Below are positions 10,826-24,000 of a stretch of DNA of 64,000 nt, one piece after another. A program made the position numbers and the translations under genes. Position 1 is the stretch's first letter. Every line of letters starts with the position of its first letter. Location of the stretch: positions 168,142,296 to 168,206,295 of the forward strand of contig NC_089492.1 of the NCBI RefSeq assembly GCF_036850765.1, in the 5' to 3' direction. The DNA comes from Saccopteryx bilineata. Its lineage: Eukaryota; Chordata; Mammalia; Chiroptera; Emballonuridae. The notes below the pieces were generated by a model, which saw only the letters and a list, made by a program, of their open reading frames with translations, searched no databases and was not told the DNA's origin.

Positions 10826-12523
10826 ACAATATACCGAAAGGTAGTTTATTATTTCATGCTTTTAATACTTAAATAAGAACAATAAATGAGGTACACAAAA
10901 CTAGATTATAAGTTTTAAATTATTAATGAAAACATATTAAATAATATCTGACAAAGAAAAAAAACTCCCGTATTGGGTATGAACAGTGAGCCCATATGTC
11001 ATACTCACTGTTGGGTGTGAATAATAACCCCCACACTTAGAAATACAGATGTCAAGCATTATTGGCTGATATAATCTTGTCAGGTTATTCAAAAACTATC
11101 TTGTTTATGTCTATTGAGATGTTTGTTTTTGCATAAGAGCTAGCTACAGTTGGGAGAAATTATTTTACAGCCCAGGACTTTTTCCCAGTAAGTAAAGTTA
11201 ATAGGTTGTCATCACTGTATTGTAAATCTTCTCCCTGTATGCTGTGCCTCTTCTTGTCTGAAACTATTCAGCTATAAAAGATTCCACCTCAGCTTCAAAA
11301 AAATCAAGTTGATATTTTGTTGAATTTGAATAGCAACCAGAAAATAAGATTAAGCATTAAAAGAAGTAACATGAGTCGGGATGGTAATTAAATCCTCCCT
11401 GGGCTAAGTGCAGATGATTCATGGCAAGTTCATAATATTCTGGAAGGCATGTGACCCAAGGTATTTTTCTAAATAACCTCAAGTGCTAGTTCAGTTAGTC
11501 TTTAAATTGCATTCCAGGGACTAACTGGAGCCTAAATTTTCCTTCAAGAAGAACCTGGCCTTATTTTGATGATGGTTTCTACTGCTTTTCATTTCTGCCT
11601 GGAAGGACTTCACAGCTGCTGAGGCCTTGGGAGAGATGAGCTTGGTGTTGGGTGGGAGGCGTGCAGTGCAATCTTCTCTGTATCCCAAGGACCTGGCCCA
11701 GGGCCCTTAGTGTGGGCATTACAATACCTTAGATTTTTTCCAAATAATGGCACTGCTGAAATTTCACCTCTTTCAGAAAGCATCCATCAAAATTCAAAAC
11801 AATTACTGTTTTCTCAAAGCCTTCTTTTAACATCAATAGTCCCCACCCTACCATGCCACTCCCATTATCTATATGGTTCCTAAAGTAGCAGTCGACCAAG
11901 TGCACAGTGACTCTACTCTACAGGTAGGTCCTAGCATGGCAACCTGACCCCAGCTCAGTCATCGAGCATCCTTTCAAAGCCAGGACATCTAGCCTGTAAG
12001 CCAAACAAATGGAGGAAGCTAATCCCAAGAAAAGGAGGAGAATTGGTCAAATATGCAGAGAGGAATAGAGTTAAAGTGAGAGGGAGAGAGTTTGAACAGT
12101 GTCTGGTTTCCCAGTATCAATTTTCCCTGAAGCCCGCCTACCCTTAGATTCTGTAAGACACCCGAATATCCTTGAAAGTGGTTTCTTTTTCCCTTAGACC
12201 AGTTCACATGCATCTTTGCCACTTGCAACCAAAAGTTTCCTTCCTAATAATGTCACCTGACTCTCTTTCATTAACAAAGAGACTGTGATTGCACTTGGTC
12301 TACCTGAGTAGAATCTTGTTTAAATAAGTTTGATGAGTTAAAATACAAATAATCAAATGTGAAAAATTAATGGATAACTATTTATACCCATAATATAATT
12401 GCTTGTTCTAGAAAAAAACTTCTGGAAGAAATTCTTTTGATTACAGTTTACCTATTGCATTAAGATATTCTTTTGGAACCCAAGTGTCCATCAGAAGATA
12501 CAGTAAAATCAACTTTGATGCAC
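10826..12523. other. Apparently single-copy interval
   Basis: No recognisable coding exon, LTR, SINE or L1 stands out. Base composition is ordinary. The open frame at 12019-12228 (-) is short and unsupported. I see nothing assignable. Confidence 0.4.
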
Positions 12524-12570
12524 CCTGTGTATTATTAGCTTCACAGGGCTACCATAATAAAATATCATAG
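12524..12570 (-). mobile_element. MLT1-type LTR (ERVL-MaLR), left piece
   Basis: Reverse-oriented MLT1 LTR end. The text TGTATTATTAGCTTCACAGG followed by GCTACCATAATAAAATATCATAG matches the reverse complement of the MLT1 3' end (TATGGCAGCC...GACTAATACA). The LTR breaks at 12570 where L1 copy C starts and resumes at 28931 (the 28921-28930 decamer is the repeated target site) with GACTAGATATTCTTAAACAAC. MLT1 is an old mammalian LTR retrotransposon family, so this is the oldest layer of the nest. Confidence 0.8.
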
Positions 12571-15144
12571 GAGTCCAAGATGACAATGGAGTAGGCAGAC
12601 ATTCCAACGGGCACTTCCCAGGACCAAATTGGATTACAACTTAATTTAAGAACAATCACCTTGAAAAACCAACTTTGGACTAAAGGAAGAAGAATTTATA
12701 AATGAGGATCACAGAAGAAGCCACACCGAGAATGGTAGGAAGGGTGGAAACGTGGAAAGGGCTGCCTCGTTCTCAGGAGCGAGGGGTGGCTGAGAGTCTG
12801 AAGGGACTCTCACTGTGAGGAGGGTTACCATGAGAGGTGTGGGTGCTCAGCCCCAGTCCTGGAGCCTGAGCCTAGACCCCCAGAGCCTAGAAGAGGTGCC
12901 TAGAAAGCATTTGGCTTTGAAAAAAGCCAGGTTTCTGCCTGTGAGCCAGGCTTCTGCCTGTGAGCTTTTGGAGGTGCAGACTCCATCTTAAAGGGCCTGC
13001 AGAGAAAATCTTTCTCACAGCCACTTATCCGGGGCACTGGTGGAGGGAGAGCTGAGAGGACTGGAGTTATATGAGGAAAGTGTAAAGTTAGAGGCCTGGG
13101 AAGAGAAACTGTGGGGGGTGGCCACCAGAACCCCTTCACTGAGTCATTCTCCAATTCTGCAATCTCCATCCTTCTTGGGTGGAGCCACCCTTTTTGCAGC
13201 ACCAACCTGCAGAAAAGCAATGGTTTTGCAGTTGGGAGTCTCCTACCCCAGAATGGCAATGGGTCATTCTGAGAGGACAGGAAGCAGGGGACGCATCAGT
13301 GACTCAATTTTCTGGTGTTGAAACCAGCGCATTCCCACACACACTCCTGACTCTAGGACTGGTGCTTCCACCTCATGGGAGACTCAGCAGAAACTCTCCA
13401 GAGAGCATGCAGACCACACCTCTGAGTCTCAGAGGACATTCCCACTGGATCACACCTTACTGAGGTCTGTGAAAAAAGTCCAGACAGGCTGACACCTGAC
13501 ACTGAAGGGTCACACACACCACCTTACCTAATCCTTGAATTGCTGAAAGTGTTAGATTCTAGCAGAAGTTTTTTCCACAGCTGAGCCCAAAAAGCAGTCA
13601 GCAAGCAGACAGAGGCTGCAAGAGACAGAACTCAGGGAAACTTGGCCCTTTGGGTGGACCATACCCCAGGCCCACTGTGGGTAAAAGAAAGCTGAGAAGT
13701 GCAGCTTGATATTTTCATGTACACCTGGGCCCATCAGAGGCTGCCACAAATTCTGAATTGCTTGTAGCTCCAAGAATGTGGCTGAGAAACAGTCACGGGC
13801 AGTGTCTCCTACTGGTCTGTGCTGGGTTCTTGCCAGGGAGGCCCATTCAGGGGCCGGCAACAGAAAGCATCAGTTCAAGACCTAACAACCTTTGCTAGAG
13901 TGGTATCATAAGAAAATACTCCTCACACCTGGCCCTGCTGAGGTGAGTTCCACTCTCTGTGATCAGCACCAACACAGTGGCTCAAGTGCATTGGATAGGG
14001 TGGAGCTTCACTATCACCTAGCCTAGGCATTGGATATTCTGCCCTGTCAGGCTAGATGCCACAGGGGGGAGGGAGAGAGGCTTGGAGCATGGACATTTAA
14101 CATGTGGGTCCCTGTGAGTCTTTTGTTGGATCTAGTCAAGGGGCTTAGCCACCTTTGGGGGTGCAGAGTCACCCACAGAAGAGGACTCTTTCAGTCTTTG
14201 TCCCTGAAACCAGAGTCTCACCAGCAGAAAGAACTTCTGCAGAGAGGACTGTTGGTCACACTCAGTCTGAACCTGCTGCTCACCTTGTTGGGGAGAAACA
14301 AAATTTGAGTATCCAGCAATGGTTGAGAGATTAAGCTCTAGAGTAGGGGGCCACATTTTTCATACTAAGCTCTTGACCAAGAGACTCCTGATGTAGAGGG
14401 TCCCACTAACATTGTATTCACAACCTCAGCTGCCTTAACCCACCAAGTATGCAACCTGTAGAGCAGTTGCTTGGGTGAGGTCAGTCTGAGCCCACACTGC
14501 AGTCTTACTATAGAAGACTCTGTGGGAAGACCAGGCAGCTGCAAGAGGAGGTGGAGTAGCTGAAAAGTGGAGACAAATTTTACACAGCTTGGCACTTTTA
14601 TGGAGCTGCTGTCATCTCTAAGAAGGAGGAAGCTGATCCTTATACACAGATTGGCCCCTTCCACCTACCCAGGCACAGAAAATGCAGACACAAACAGCAA
14701 GAAGTGCAAATAGGTAGCCAACAGCAGGTTACAAACAACAGCTGATGCCAACTGAAGATCTAGAGCCAACACATCAGGTAGTGGGTGGCAGACAGCACCA
14801 ATACTAGAATCAGTTACATACACAAGCAGCACACCCAATGGTGGAGTCATGGAGGCACCAAACACTGTGGAGAATAAATATATCCAAGAGGACAGACATT
14901 GCACAGTGTGTAATACACATGATCAAGGTTGACTCTTAGAGCTGCCAGCCTGAAGGGATAACTGTACCCACGAAAGGACCAACTACATGTAATGCTCACA
15001 TACAAGAAGAGAGAAAATAGTACTCTCAAGAAGCATTCCTAGAACAAGGAAAGCAGGTGATCTGAAGGTCAGTATCAAGCCTATCTTTTCAAAAAAACAC
15101 CACAAAAATTTCAGTCAAAAAGCACTCTCTAATGTACAGACAAA
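12571..15144 (+). other. L1 copy C 5' UTR
   Basis: About 2.6 kb of non-coding leader upstream of ORF1, moderately GC-rich, without the ~240-bp tandem units seen in copies B and D. Open frames such as 13040-13321 (+), 13552-13860 (-) and 14365-14664 (-) lie in it. They have no recognisable domain, so I treat them as chance frames. Confidence 0.75.
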
Positions 15145-15970
15145 ATGGGCAGACAGAGAAATATGACCAAAATGAATCAACAAGAGAAATCCCCAAAGAA
15201 AGGATTGGATGAGATGGAAGTAACCAAATTACCAGATGCAGAGTTTAAAATAATGATTTTAGGATGCTCAAGGATCTTAGAGCAACAATGGATGGACATA
15301 ATAAGCACATAAATAAAGAGATAGCAAGCATCACTAAGGACATTATAATAATAAAAAAGAACCAGTCAGAAATGACAAATACAGTATCAGAAATGAAGAC
15401 TGCACTTGAAGGAATCAACAGCAGGCTGGATGAAGCAGAGGACTAAATATGCGATTTAAAGGACATGATAAATGAAAGCATGGAAGCAAAGCAGCAGAAA
15501 GAAAAGGGGGTCAAAATAACAGAGGAAACTCTAAGAGACCTCTCTGACAACATGAAGACAAACAACGTCTGTATCATAGAGATTTCTGAAGAAGAAGAGA
15601 ACAAACAAGGGATAGAAAACCTGTTTCAAGAAATCAGAGCTGAAAACTTCCCTAAATTGATGAAGGAGTCACGCAAGTTCAAGAAGCACAGAGAGTCCCA
15701 TTAAAAAGGAACCCAAGGAGGCCTACACCAAGACACATTATAATTAAAATGCCAACGTTAAGAGACAAAGAAAAAATACTAAAAGCTTCAAGAGAAAAGC
15801 AGTTAATTACCTACAGAGGAGCTCCCATAAAGATGACATTTGACTTCTGAACAGAAACACTTGAGTCCAGCAGGGATTGGCAAGAAATATTCAAAGTGAT
15901 GCAAAACAAGAACATACAAAAAAGACTTCTTTATCCAGCAAGGTTATTGTTTAAAATTGAAGGATAAATA
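15145..15970 (+). pseudogene. L1 ORF1p, copy C, frameshifted
   Basis: The ATG at 15145 begins MGRQRNMTKMNQQEKSPKK and the frame breaks near 15260. The coiled coil continues in another frame (MLKDLRATMDGHNKHINKEI at 15264 onward) up to a stop at 15446. From 15465 the RRM region is recognisable (NNVCIIEISEEEENKQGIEN, IRAENFPKLMKE), followed by remnants of RHIIIKM and AREKQLITYRGAPI. The gene encoded the RNA-binding L1 chaperone. It is now broken by at least two frame shifts and a stop. Confidence 0.83.
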
Positions 15971-16022
15971 AAAAGCTTCACAGACATAAGAACAAAAAAA
16001 GACAAAAAAAAAACAAAAAAAA

Positions 16023-16137
16023 CTTGAGGAATTCATTACAGCCAAACCATAACTGGTTGTAAAATGTAAACAAAAAAACAAAAAAAAAACTTGAGGAATT
16101 CATTACATCCAAACCATAACTGGCTGTAAAATGTAAA
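16023..16137 (+). repeat. Tandem duplication, 67-bp period, between L1 ORFs
   Basis: The block starting CTTGAGGAATTCATTACA at 16023 recurs at 16090 with few changes, running through AAACCATAACTGG and TGTAAAATGTAAA. A-rich runs (AACAAAAAAACAAAAAAAAA) separate the units. It lies in the ORF1-ORF2 spacer of copy C. Confidence 0.85.
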
Positions 16138-16232
16138 AAATGTTAAAAGGCCTGCTGTAAAAAGAAAAAAGGGGGAAGAATCTAGAAAAAGAAAATTGTA
16201 AATTTAAAGAATAAAATAGTATTAATAAGTAC

Positions 16233-16958
16233 ATGTCAATAATAACTTTAAATGTAAATGGATTAAAAGCTCCAATCATAAGACATAGGATAGCTTCAGG
16301 GATAAGAAAACAGGACCCATATATATATATATTGCCTACAAGAGATCCACATCAGAACAAAAGATAAACATAGACTGAAAATGAAGTGATGGAAAAAAGT
16401 ATTTCATGTAAATGGAAATGAAGAAAAAAAGCTGCAGTAGCAATACTTATATCTGACAAAATAGACTTTAAAACAAAGGCTATCATAAGAAATAAAGAAG
16501 GACACTAGATAATGATAAAGGGAGCAATCCAACAGGAGAATATAACCATTGTAAATATTTATGTGCCTAATATAGGAGCACCTAAATATATAAAGCAGAT
16601 TTTGATGGACATAAAGGGTGAGATCAACAGCAATACTATAATAGTAGGGAATTTTAATACCCCACTAACATCAATGGATAGATCCTCCAGACAGAAAATT
16701 AACAAAGAAACAGCGACCATCAATGACATACTACAGCAACTGAATTTAATTGCTATCTTCAGAATCTTTCACCACAAAGCAGCCAAATATACAATCTTAT
16801 CAAGTGCTCATGGTACATTCTCTAGGATGAACCACATGTTAGGACACAAAACAAGTCTCAGTAAATTTAAGAAGATTGAAATCATATCAAGCATCTTGTC
16901 TGATCACAATGCCATAAAACTAGAAATCAACTACAACAGAAAAACTGAAAAACATTCA
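16233..16958 (+). pseudogene. L1 ORF2p endonuclease part, copy C (left piece)
   Basis: The sequence reads MSIITLNVNGLKAPI, then LQEIHI. From 16512 an open stretch covers the middle and end of the endonuclease: IVNIYVPNIGAPKYI, IIVGNFNTPL, RMNHMLGH and SDHNAIKL. Two acidic catalytic positions are changed. The aspartate of the GDxNTPL motif is N here (GNFNTPL), and the aspartate of RIDHMLGH is N (RMNHMLGH). The reading frame is cut at 16958 by copy B and continues at 25533 in the same ORF2. It is a relic of an old L1 protein. Confidence 0.85.
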
Positions 16959-17400
16959 GAGAGTGATGTCAGAGAAATGGTGCTGTAAGGAGCGATACCA
17001 ATAAATCTCCCCCAAAATTCAACAAGGTTTTCAACCAGAGACAGAAAAATCTATCCTGGGAGCCTCCAGCAGTTCCACACTAAATGCAGAGGTATGATCG
17101 AGCGAAAAATTGACTAAATATATAATCAATCCCGAAGGAAAGTAAGACGGAGGAAGAAAAACTCCGCCTTCCTCCTTAACCTAAATTAGGGCTGCTTTCA
17201 CTGGGAACTGAGAGTATAGGAAATGAGGTGGGCATAGGGTGTGAATAGTACCAGGCTGTGGCAGAAACATCCGAACCAGGCTGTGGCACGGACATCCGAG
17301 CCGAGGAAAAACGGTGCTTGGGGCAACCCAGTCAATGCAAGCTAACGCTCGCGCCAAACACAGACAAAGAAAAGCAAGTGGGGCAGCCATCGGCCCCGAT

Positions 17401-18090
17401 ATCCTGGTTGGTGCGCACAGATAGTGTGTGAAAGATTCCTCCTAGAGTCCAAGGAGTGGGCACCTGTGTTCCCGAACAGAGGGGCAGAGTCAGAGGCCAT
17501 TGTGTGGGCCAAAACTGGAGTCTCAGAGTCGCCCCTGCACCCTGAAAATCTGCGCCAAGGAGTGAGTGGGAGCGAAATTCCCTACACTTGAACTTTTCCG
17601 TGTGGGCAGGGCGCCTCACCCGGAGTGAGAGGCGGCCGGCCTGGTATCCTGGTCAGCGAGCATGGATAGTGGGTGAGAGATTTCCCCAGGAGTGGGTACC
17701 TGTGATACCAGACAGAGGGGCAGAGTCAGAGGCCTTTGTGTGGGCTGAATCCGGAGTCTTGGGGTTGCCCCTGTGCCCTGAAAAAGTGGCATGCAGGGAG
17801 TGAGCGGGAGTGAAATTCCCAATGCTGAAACTTCTCCCGGCAGGCAGGGTGCATCACCCAGGGCAAGAGGGAGCCAGCCCGATATCCTGGTCAGCAGATA
17901 GTGGGTGAAAGATTCCCCGGGAGTGGGCGCCTGTGTTCCCAGACAGAGGGCAGAGTCAGAGGCCTTTGCGTGGGCTGTGACCAGAGCCTCAGTGTCACTG
18001 ACCCTGCACCCTGAAAAGTGGCATGCGAAAGCGAGATTTCCTATGCTTGAACTTCTCCAGGAGGGTGGGGCGCCTCACCCAGCCATACAA
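17401..18090 (+). repeat. Tandem ~240-bp monomers in the 5' UTR of L1 copy B
   Basis: Three head-to-tail units start with ATCCTGG at 17401, 17646 and 17884 (spacings 245 and 238; the last is partial). Each contains, in the same order, a CAGATAGTG-like or GGATAGTGGGTGA box, AGAGGGGCAGAGTCAGAGGC, TTGTGTGGGC, CCCTG(C/T)(A/G)CCCTGAAAA, GGGAG-GAAATTCC and CTTGAACTT-like or CTGAAACTT text. Mouse L1 subfamilies carry promoter monomers of about 200 bp in this position, and I infer an analogous role here. Confidence 0.85.
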
Positions 18091-19077
18091 GCTAAGAGAC
18101 CCATGAAGGATTAGCTTAACCCACAGTCTGCTCACCTCCCAACTGACCTATGTGACCCTAACTGACAAGATCTCTCTCAGATCAGTGATCTAAGACAAAA
18201 GGGGAGATATTTTTTAGTACCTCTTGTTATGCTATGCACATAGGGGTGGGGGCAAACTCTGATTGGCAGAGCTTGCATACTCAGGACTATATGTTAAAAA
18301 GAGGGATTTGACAGCTTGTAAGTCCTCCTGCCTTGCAAACAGTGACTAGGGCATCTTCTACCCAGCCAAAACAGGTTACAAAGTGCCAAAAGCCTGGGGA
18401 AAGGGGTCCAACAAAGTGCTGGGCATTTGGGACATGCCTAGAGGTGCATAGAAAGGCACCTTGAAAACAATTGGCTCCCAGCCCCACCTGATTATGCTAG
18501 TGGCTCTGACTGATTGAGCCTTACGCAGATCCCTGCATTGAGTGGGAATAGAGTGGGTATCTGCAGCTCTTTGAGCCTCTTATTCTCCAGGCAGAGGCAG
18601 CAGCAACCCCATAGCTGGATCATCAGGCTGCTAATTCAGAAAGGAAAGACTAGGAGACAGGCTCCGGGAAAACAGACTCTCTCATTGTCGGAACCTGCAA
18701 ATGCTTATGAACCTCAACTGTCAATGAGACTAACGCCCAATATATGACATCGCCATAGAGACTTATCAACTGCAAACCTCTACCTGAACATGCCACAGGG
18801 GCAGAACCCGGGGTACAGAGTAACCAACCAGGGTTCTCAAAATCAAGAATAATCCACAAACTTTATAACCTATCCCATTTTATTATATTTGTTCATTTGT
18901 TTCTCTTATCTCCTTGTCTTGATTATACTCTTCCTTTCCAATTTGGTCCTTTAATTCTCTGTGAGTCTTACTCTCTCCTCTCCTTAAACTACACTATCCA
19001 TAAGTGTTACATCTCTCATTATCTTTCCTTTCCTCTTCCTTTCTCTCTATGAGGGTTGCACTCCAAAACCCTTAACT

Positions 19078-19098
19078 CTCTCTCTCTCTCTCTCTCCT
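19078..19098 (+). repeat. (CT)n microsatellite
   Basis: A run of alternating C and T about 20 bases long in the T-rich end of the 5' UTR of L1 copy B. Copy D has a shorter equivalent near 57424-57440. Confidence 0.8.
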
Positions 19099-19711
19099 TT
19101 TGTTCCTTATTCTTTTTTCTTCTTTTTGTGTTTTCCTCTTTCTTTTTTATCCCTCTATATTAGTTTCTTCTTTTCTCCTTTCATTTCTCTCATTCAATCC
19201 TCAATTATGAACAAATTATTTTATTTGGGACTCAAATTTTTTTTTCTGGCACTTTGGGGGTTTTTTACTTCGCTTTTTTAACTCACTAGCAGTGCTTCCA
19301 ACCAAGCTCTCCATTTTTTCTAGTTTTTGCTCCATTAAATACAATAGTAATTTTTAATTTTTTTTCCATTTTTCCTATTTCCCTCTTATTCCTCTCATTA
19401 TATCTCATAGTTAACCATCACCTAAAAGCAAATCATTTTATTCTTCACCCAAATTTTTTCCTTTTTTGCATTTTGTGAGTCCATACCTCTTTTTTTACAC
19501 CTTTATCATTACTCCCCAACGCAAGCCCTCCATTATAGGTAGTTTTTGTTCTATTTCACACAATATAATTCACAGTTAACCACAAGATTTTCTCAAGAAG
19601 GAGGAGAAAGGAGGGAAAAAAAAGAAAATAAATATTTTTTTATTTTTTTATTTTTTTAACTTTTTATTCTTTATTAATTCTCATTAGTAGTATCAACAAA
19701 ACCACCCACAA

Positions 19712-20790
19712 ATGCCATTAAGGAAAAGGAAATTGAATATCATAAATACAAAGACAGAGAGGTAGCACAGATAGATGAGAACAAATCTATGGAAAAAAAT
19801 TTAATATATTTGAAACCTTAGAGCTGAATGACAAAGAATTTAAAATAGAAATCCTAAAAATACTCAGAGATATACAAGAAAACACAGAAAGGCAATTTAG
19901 AGAGCTCAGAAAACAACTTAATGAACACAAAAAATATATTACCAAGGAAATTGAAACTATAAAAACAAATCAAACAGAGAAGAAAGACTCAATTCATGAA
20001 CTGAAAAACGAGGTAACAAGCTTAGCTAATAGAACAGGCCAGATAGAAGGTAGGATTAGTGAAATAGAAGACAAGCAACTTGGGGCACAACAGAGAGAAG
20101 AAGAAAGAGACTCAAAAATAATAAAAAATGAGAAAGCCCTACAGGAATTGTCTGACTCCATCAGAAAGAATAACATAAGAATAATAGATATATCAGAAAG
20201 AGAAGAGTGAGAAAATGGAATGGAGAACATATTCAAACAAATAATAGATGAGAACTTCCCAAGCCTGTGGAAAGACCTAAAGCCTCAAATTCAAGAAGCA
20301 AACAGAATACCGAGTTTTCTTAATGCCAAGAAACCTACTCCAAGGCACATCATAATGAAATTGGCACAAACCAGCAACAACAACAAAAAAAATTCTCAAC
20401 GCAGCCAGGGAAAATAAGAATACAACATATAAAGGAAGGCCCATTAGATTATCATCAGATTTCTCAGCAGAAACTCTACAAGCTAGAAGAGAATGGACCC
20501 CAATATTTAAAGATCCGAAAGAGAGGAACTTTCAGCCAAGAATACTATACCCATCAAAGCTATCCTTCAAATACGAAGTAGAAATAAAAACATTCACAGA
20601 TACAGAAAAGATGAGGGAATTTATCATCAGAAAACTCCCACTCCAAGAATTACTGATGGGGGTTTTCCAACCAGATACAAAGAACAAACAAAACAAAACC
20701 ACAAGTAAAAGTTCCACCAAGAAAACAATAAAACCAAATTTAAACTGTGACAACAAAAACAAAAAAAGGGGAGATGACAGAAATTAACAG
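19712..20790 (+). pseudogene. L1 ORF1p, copy B, frameshifted
   Basis: The ATG at 19712 gives MPLRKRKLNIINTKTER and then a stop. The frame is lost because one base is missing relative to copy A around 19752. The remaining sequence is close to A and D and still spells the family protein in shifted frames. A coiled coil is encoded up to about 20110. MENIFKQIIDENFPSLWKDL follows at 20220, and further on RHIIMKLAQT and the sequence for SKLSFKYE and KMREFIIRK. An in-frame stop also occurs where SEREE is followed by TGA near 20208. The protein would have packaged L1 RNA. Confidence 0.87.
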
Positions 20791-21030
20791 TACCAAAGGA
20801 TGAGGGAGTACAGAAACTCACAAGATAGTGCATTACAGTGAACAAAAGGTAGAACCCTTTTCATTATTTAATGGCAACCACCCTTGACAAAACAACCACA
20901 GAAGCACATGATTTAAAAAAGATAGCAACAGAGGAAAGAAGTATAAAATAAAACCAAACAAAAACAAAGGATAGAAAAACAAAGAGAAGAATCAAACAAG
21001 ACACAAAACTGACAGAAAGCAATGTATAAA

Positions 21031-24000
21031 ATGGCAACAGGGAACCCACAAGTATCAATAATTACACTAAATGTAAATGGATTAAACTCACCAATAAAAA
21101 GGCTCAGAGTAGCAGAATGGATTTAAAAAAATCCAACTGTATGCAGCCTACAAGAAACTCATCTAAGTAACAAGGATAAAAACAAATTCAAAGTGAAAGG
21201 CTGAAAAACAATACTTAATCAAATAACATCCAAAAAAAAAGCAGGCATAACAATACTCATATCTAATAATGCTGACTACAAGACAGCAAAAGTACTCAGA
21301 GACAAAAATGGCCATTTCATAATGGCTAAGGGGACACTGAATCAAGAAGACATAACAATTATTAATATATATGCACCAAACCAAGGAGCACCAAAATACA
21401 TAAGACAGCTACTTATTGACCTTAAAACAAAAACTGACTAAAATACAATCACACTTGGAGACCTCAATACACCGATGATGGTTCTAGATCACTTATCCAA
21501 ACAAAGAATCAATAAAGATATATTGGCCTTAAACAAAACACTAGAGCACCTGGATATGATTGACATCTACAGGACATTTCATCCCAAAGTGACAGAGTAT
21601 ACATTTTTCTCTAGTGTACATGGATCATTCTCAAGCATTGACTTGAGAATTGGGCCACAAAAATAACATCAGCAAATTCAAAAAAAATCAAAGTTGTACC
21701 AAGCATATTTTCTGATCATAAAGCATTGAGATTAGAATTCAACTGCAAAAAAGAGAGAAAAAACCCACAAAAATGTGGAAACTAAACAACATACTTTTAA
21801 AAAATAAATGGATCAAAGAAGAAATAAGTGCAGAGATCAAAAGATATATACAGACAAATGAAAATGACAGTATGATATATTGGAATGTCTGGGATGCAGC
21901 AAAAGCAGTGATAAGAGGGAAGTTCATATCACTTTAGGCCTGTATAAACAAACAAGAGAGAGCCCAAGTGAACCACTTAACTTCACACCTTAAGGAACTG
22001 GAAAAAGGAGAACAAAGACAACCCAAAACTAGCCAAAGAAAGAAGACAATAAAAGCCAGAGCAGAAATAAATGAAATAGAGAACAGAAAAATATAGAAAA
22101 AATTAATAGAACAAGGAACTGGTTCTTTGAAAAGATAAACAAAATTGACAAACCCTTGGCAAGACTTACCAAGAAAAAAAGAGAAAGAACTCATATAAAC
22201 AAAATCCAAAATGAAAGAGGAGAAATCACCATGGATATCATAGATATACAAAGAATTATAGTAGAATACTATAAAAAAATTTATGCCACTAAATTCCACA
22301 ATCTAGAAGAAATGGATAAATTCCAAGAACAATAAAACCTTCTTAGACTGAGTCAAGAAGAAGCAGAAAGCCTAAACAGACCAATTAGTAAGGAGGAAAT
22401 AGAAAAAACTATTTAAAAAACTCCCCCAAAATAAAAGTCCAAGCCCAGACGATTATACTAGTGAATTCTATCAAACATTCAAAGAAGATTTGGTTCTTAT
22501 TCTACTCAAAGTCTCCCAAAAAATTGAAGAAGAAGCCATGCTTCCAAACACATTTTATGAGGCCAACATAATCCTCATACCAAAACCTGGCAAGGACAGC
22601 ACAAAAAAACAAAACTATAGACCAATATCTCTAATAAATACAGATGCTAAAATACTAAACAAAATAATAGCAAATCGAATACAACAACACACTTAAAAAA
22701 AATACATCATGATCAAGTGGGATTCATCCCAGAATCTTAAGAATGGTTCAACATATGTAAAACGGTTAACGTAAAAAAGCATATCAACAAAACAAAGAAC
22801 AAAAACCACATGATCTTATCAATAGATGCAGAAAAGGCATTCGATAAAATACAACACAATTTTATGTATAAGACTCTCAACAAAATGGGTATAAAAGGAA
22901 AATATTTCAACATGATAAAGGCCATATATGATAAACCATCAGCCAACATCATATTAAATGGCATAAAACTGAAGGCTTTCCCCCTTAAATCAGGAACAAG
23001 ACAGGGCTGTCCACTCTCTCCACTCTTATTTAATGTGGTGCTAGAGATTCTAGCCAGAGCAATCAGGCAAGACAAAGAAATAGAAGGCATCCATATGGGA
23101 AACGAAAAAGTAAAGATATCACTTTTTGCAGATGACATGATCCTATACATCGAAAACCCCAAAGAATCTACAAAAAGACTACTAGAAACAATAAGCCAAT
23201 ATTGTAAGGTCGCAGGATACAAAATTAACATACAAAAGTCCACAGCCTTTCTATATGCCAACAATGAAACACTTGAGAACGAACTCAAATAAGTAATCTC
23301 CTTCACGATTGCAACAAAAAAAATAAAATACCTGGGAATAAACATAACAAAGAATGTAAAGAACCTATATAATGAAAACTACAAAGCATTGTTAAGGGAA
23401 ATTGAAAAAGATACAATGAGATAAAAGAATATTCCTTGTTCTTGGATAGGAAGAATAAATATAATCAAGATGGCTATATTACCCAAAGCAATATACAAAT
23501 TTATTGCAATTCTGATTAAAATTCCAATTACATTTTTTAAGAAATGGAACAAAAAATTATCAGATTTATATGGAACTATAAAAAACCCTGAATAGCCAAA
23601 GCAATCCTAAAGAAAAGGAATGAAGCTGGGGGCATTACAATACCTGACTTTAAACTATATTATAGAGCCACAACAATCAAAACAGCATGGTATTGGCAGA
23701 AAAATAGACACTGAGACCAATGGAACAGAATAGAAAGTCCAGAAATAAAGCCACATATATATGGTCAAATAATTTTTGATAAAGGGGCCAACAACACACG
23801 ATGGAGAAAAGAAAGCCTGTTCAACAAATGGTGCTGGGAAAACTGGAAAGCTACATGCAAAAGAATAAAACTCAACTACAGTTTGTCCCCATGTACTAAA
23901 ATTAATTCAAAATGGATCAAAGACCTTAATATAAGACCTAAAGCAATAAAGTACATAGAAGAAGATATAGGTTCTAAACTCATGGACCTTGGTTGTATTT

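Noticed and set aside
13040..14664. Cluster of ~100-codon frames on both strands
   Set aside because: They sit in the 5' UTR of L1 copy C, with no domain or coding pattern.
16023..16137. CRISPR-like repeat-spacer pattern
   Set aside because: Only two units, A-rich, inside an L1 spacer in a mammalian genome.
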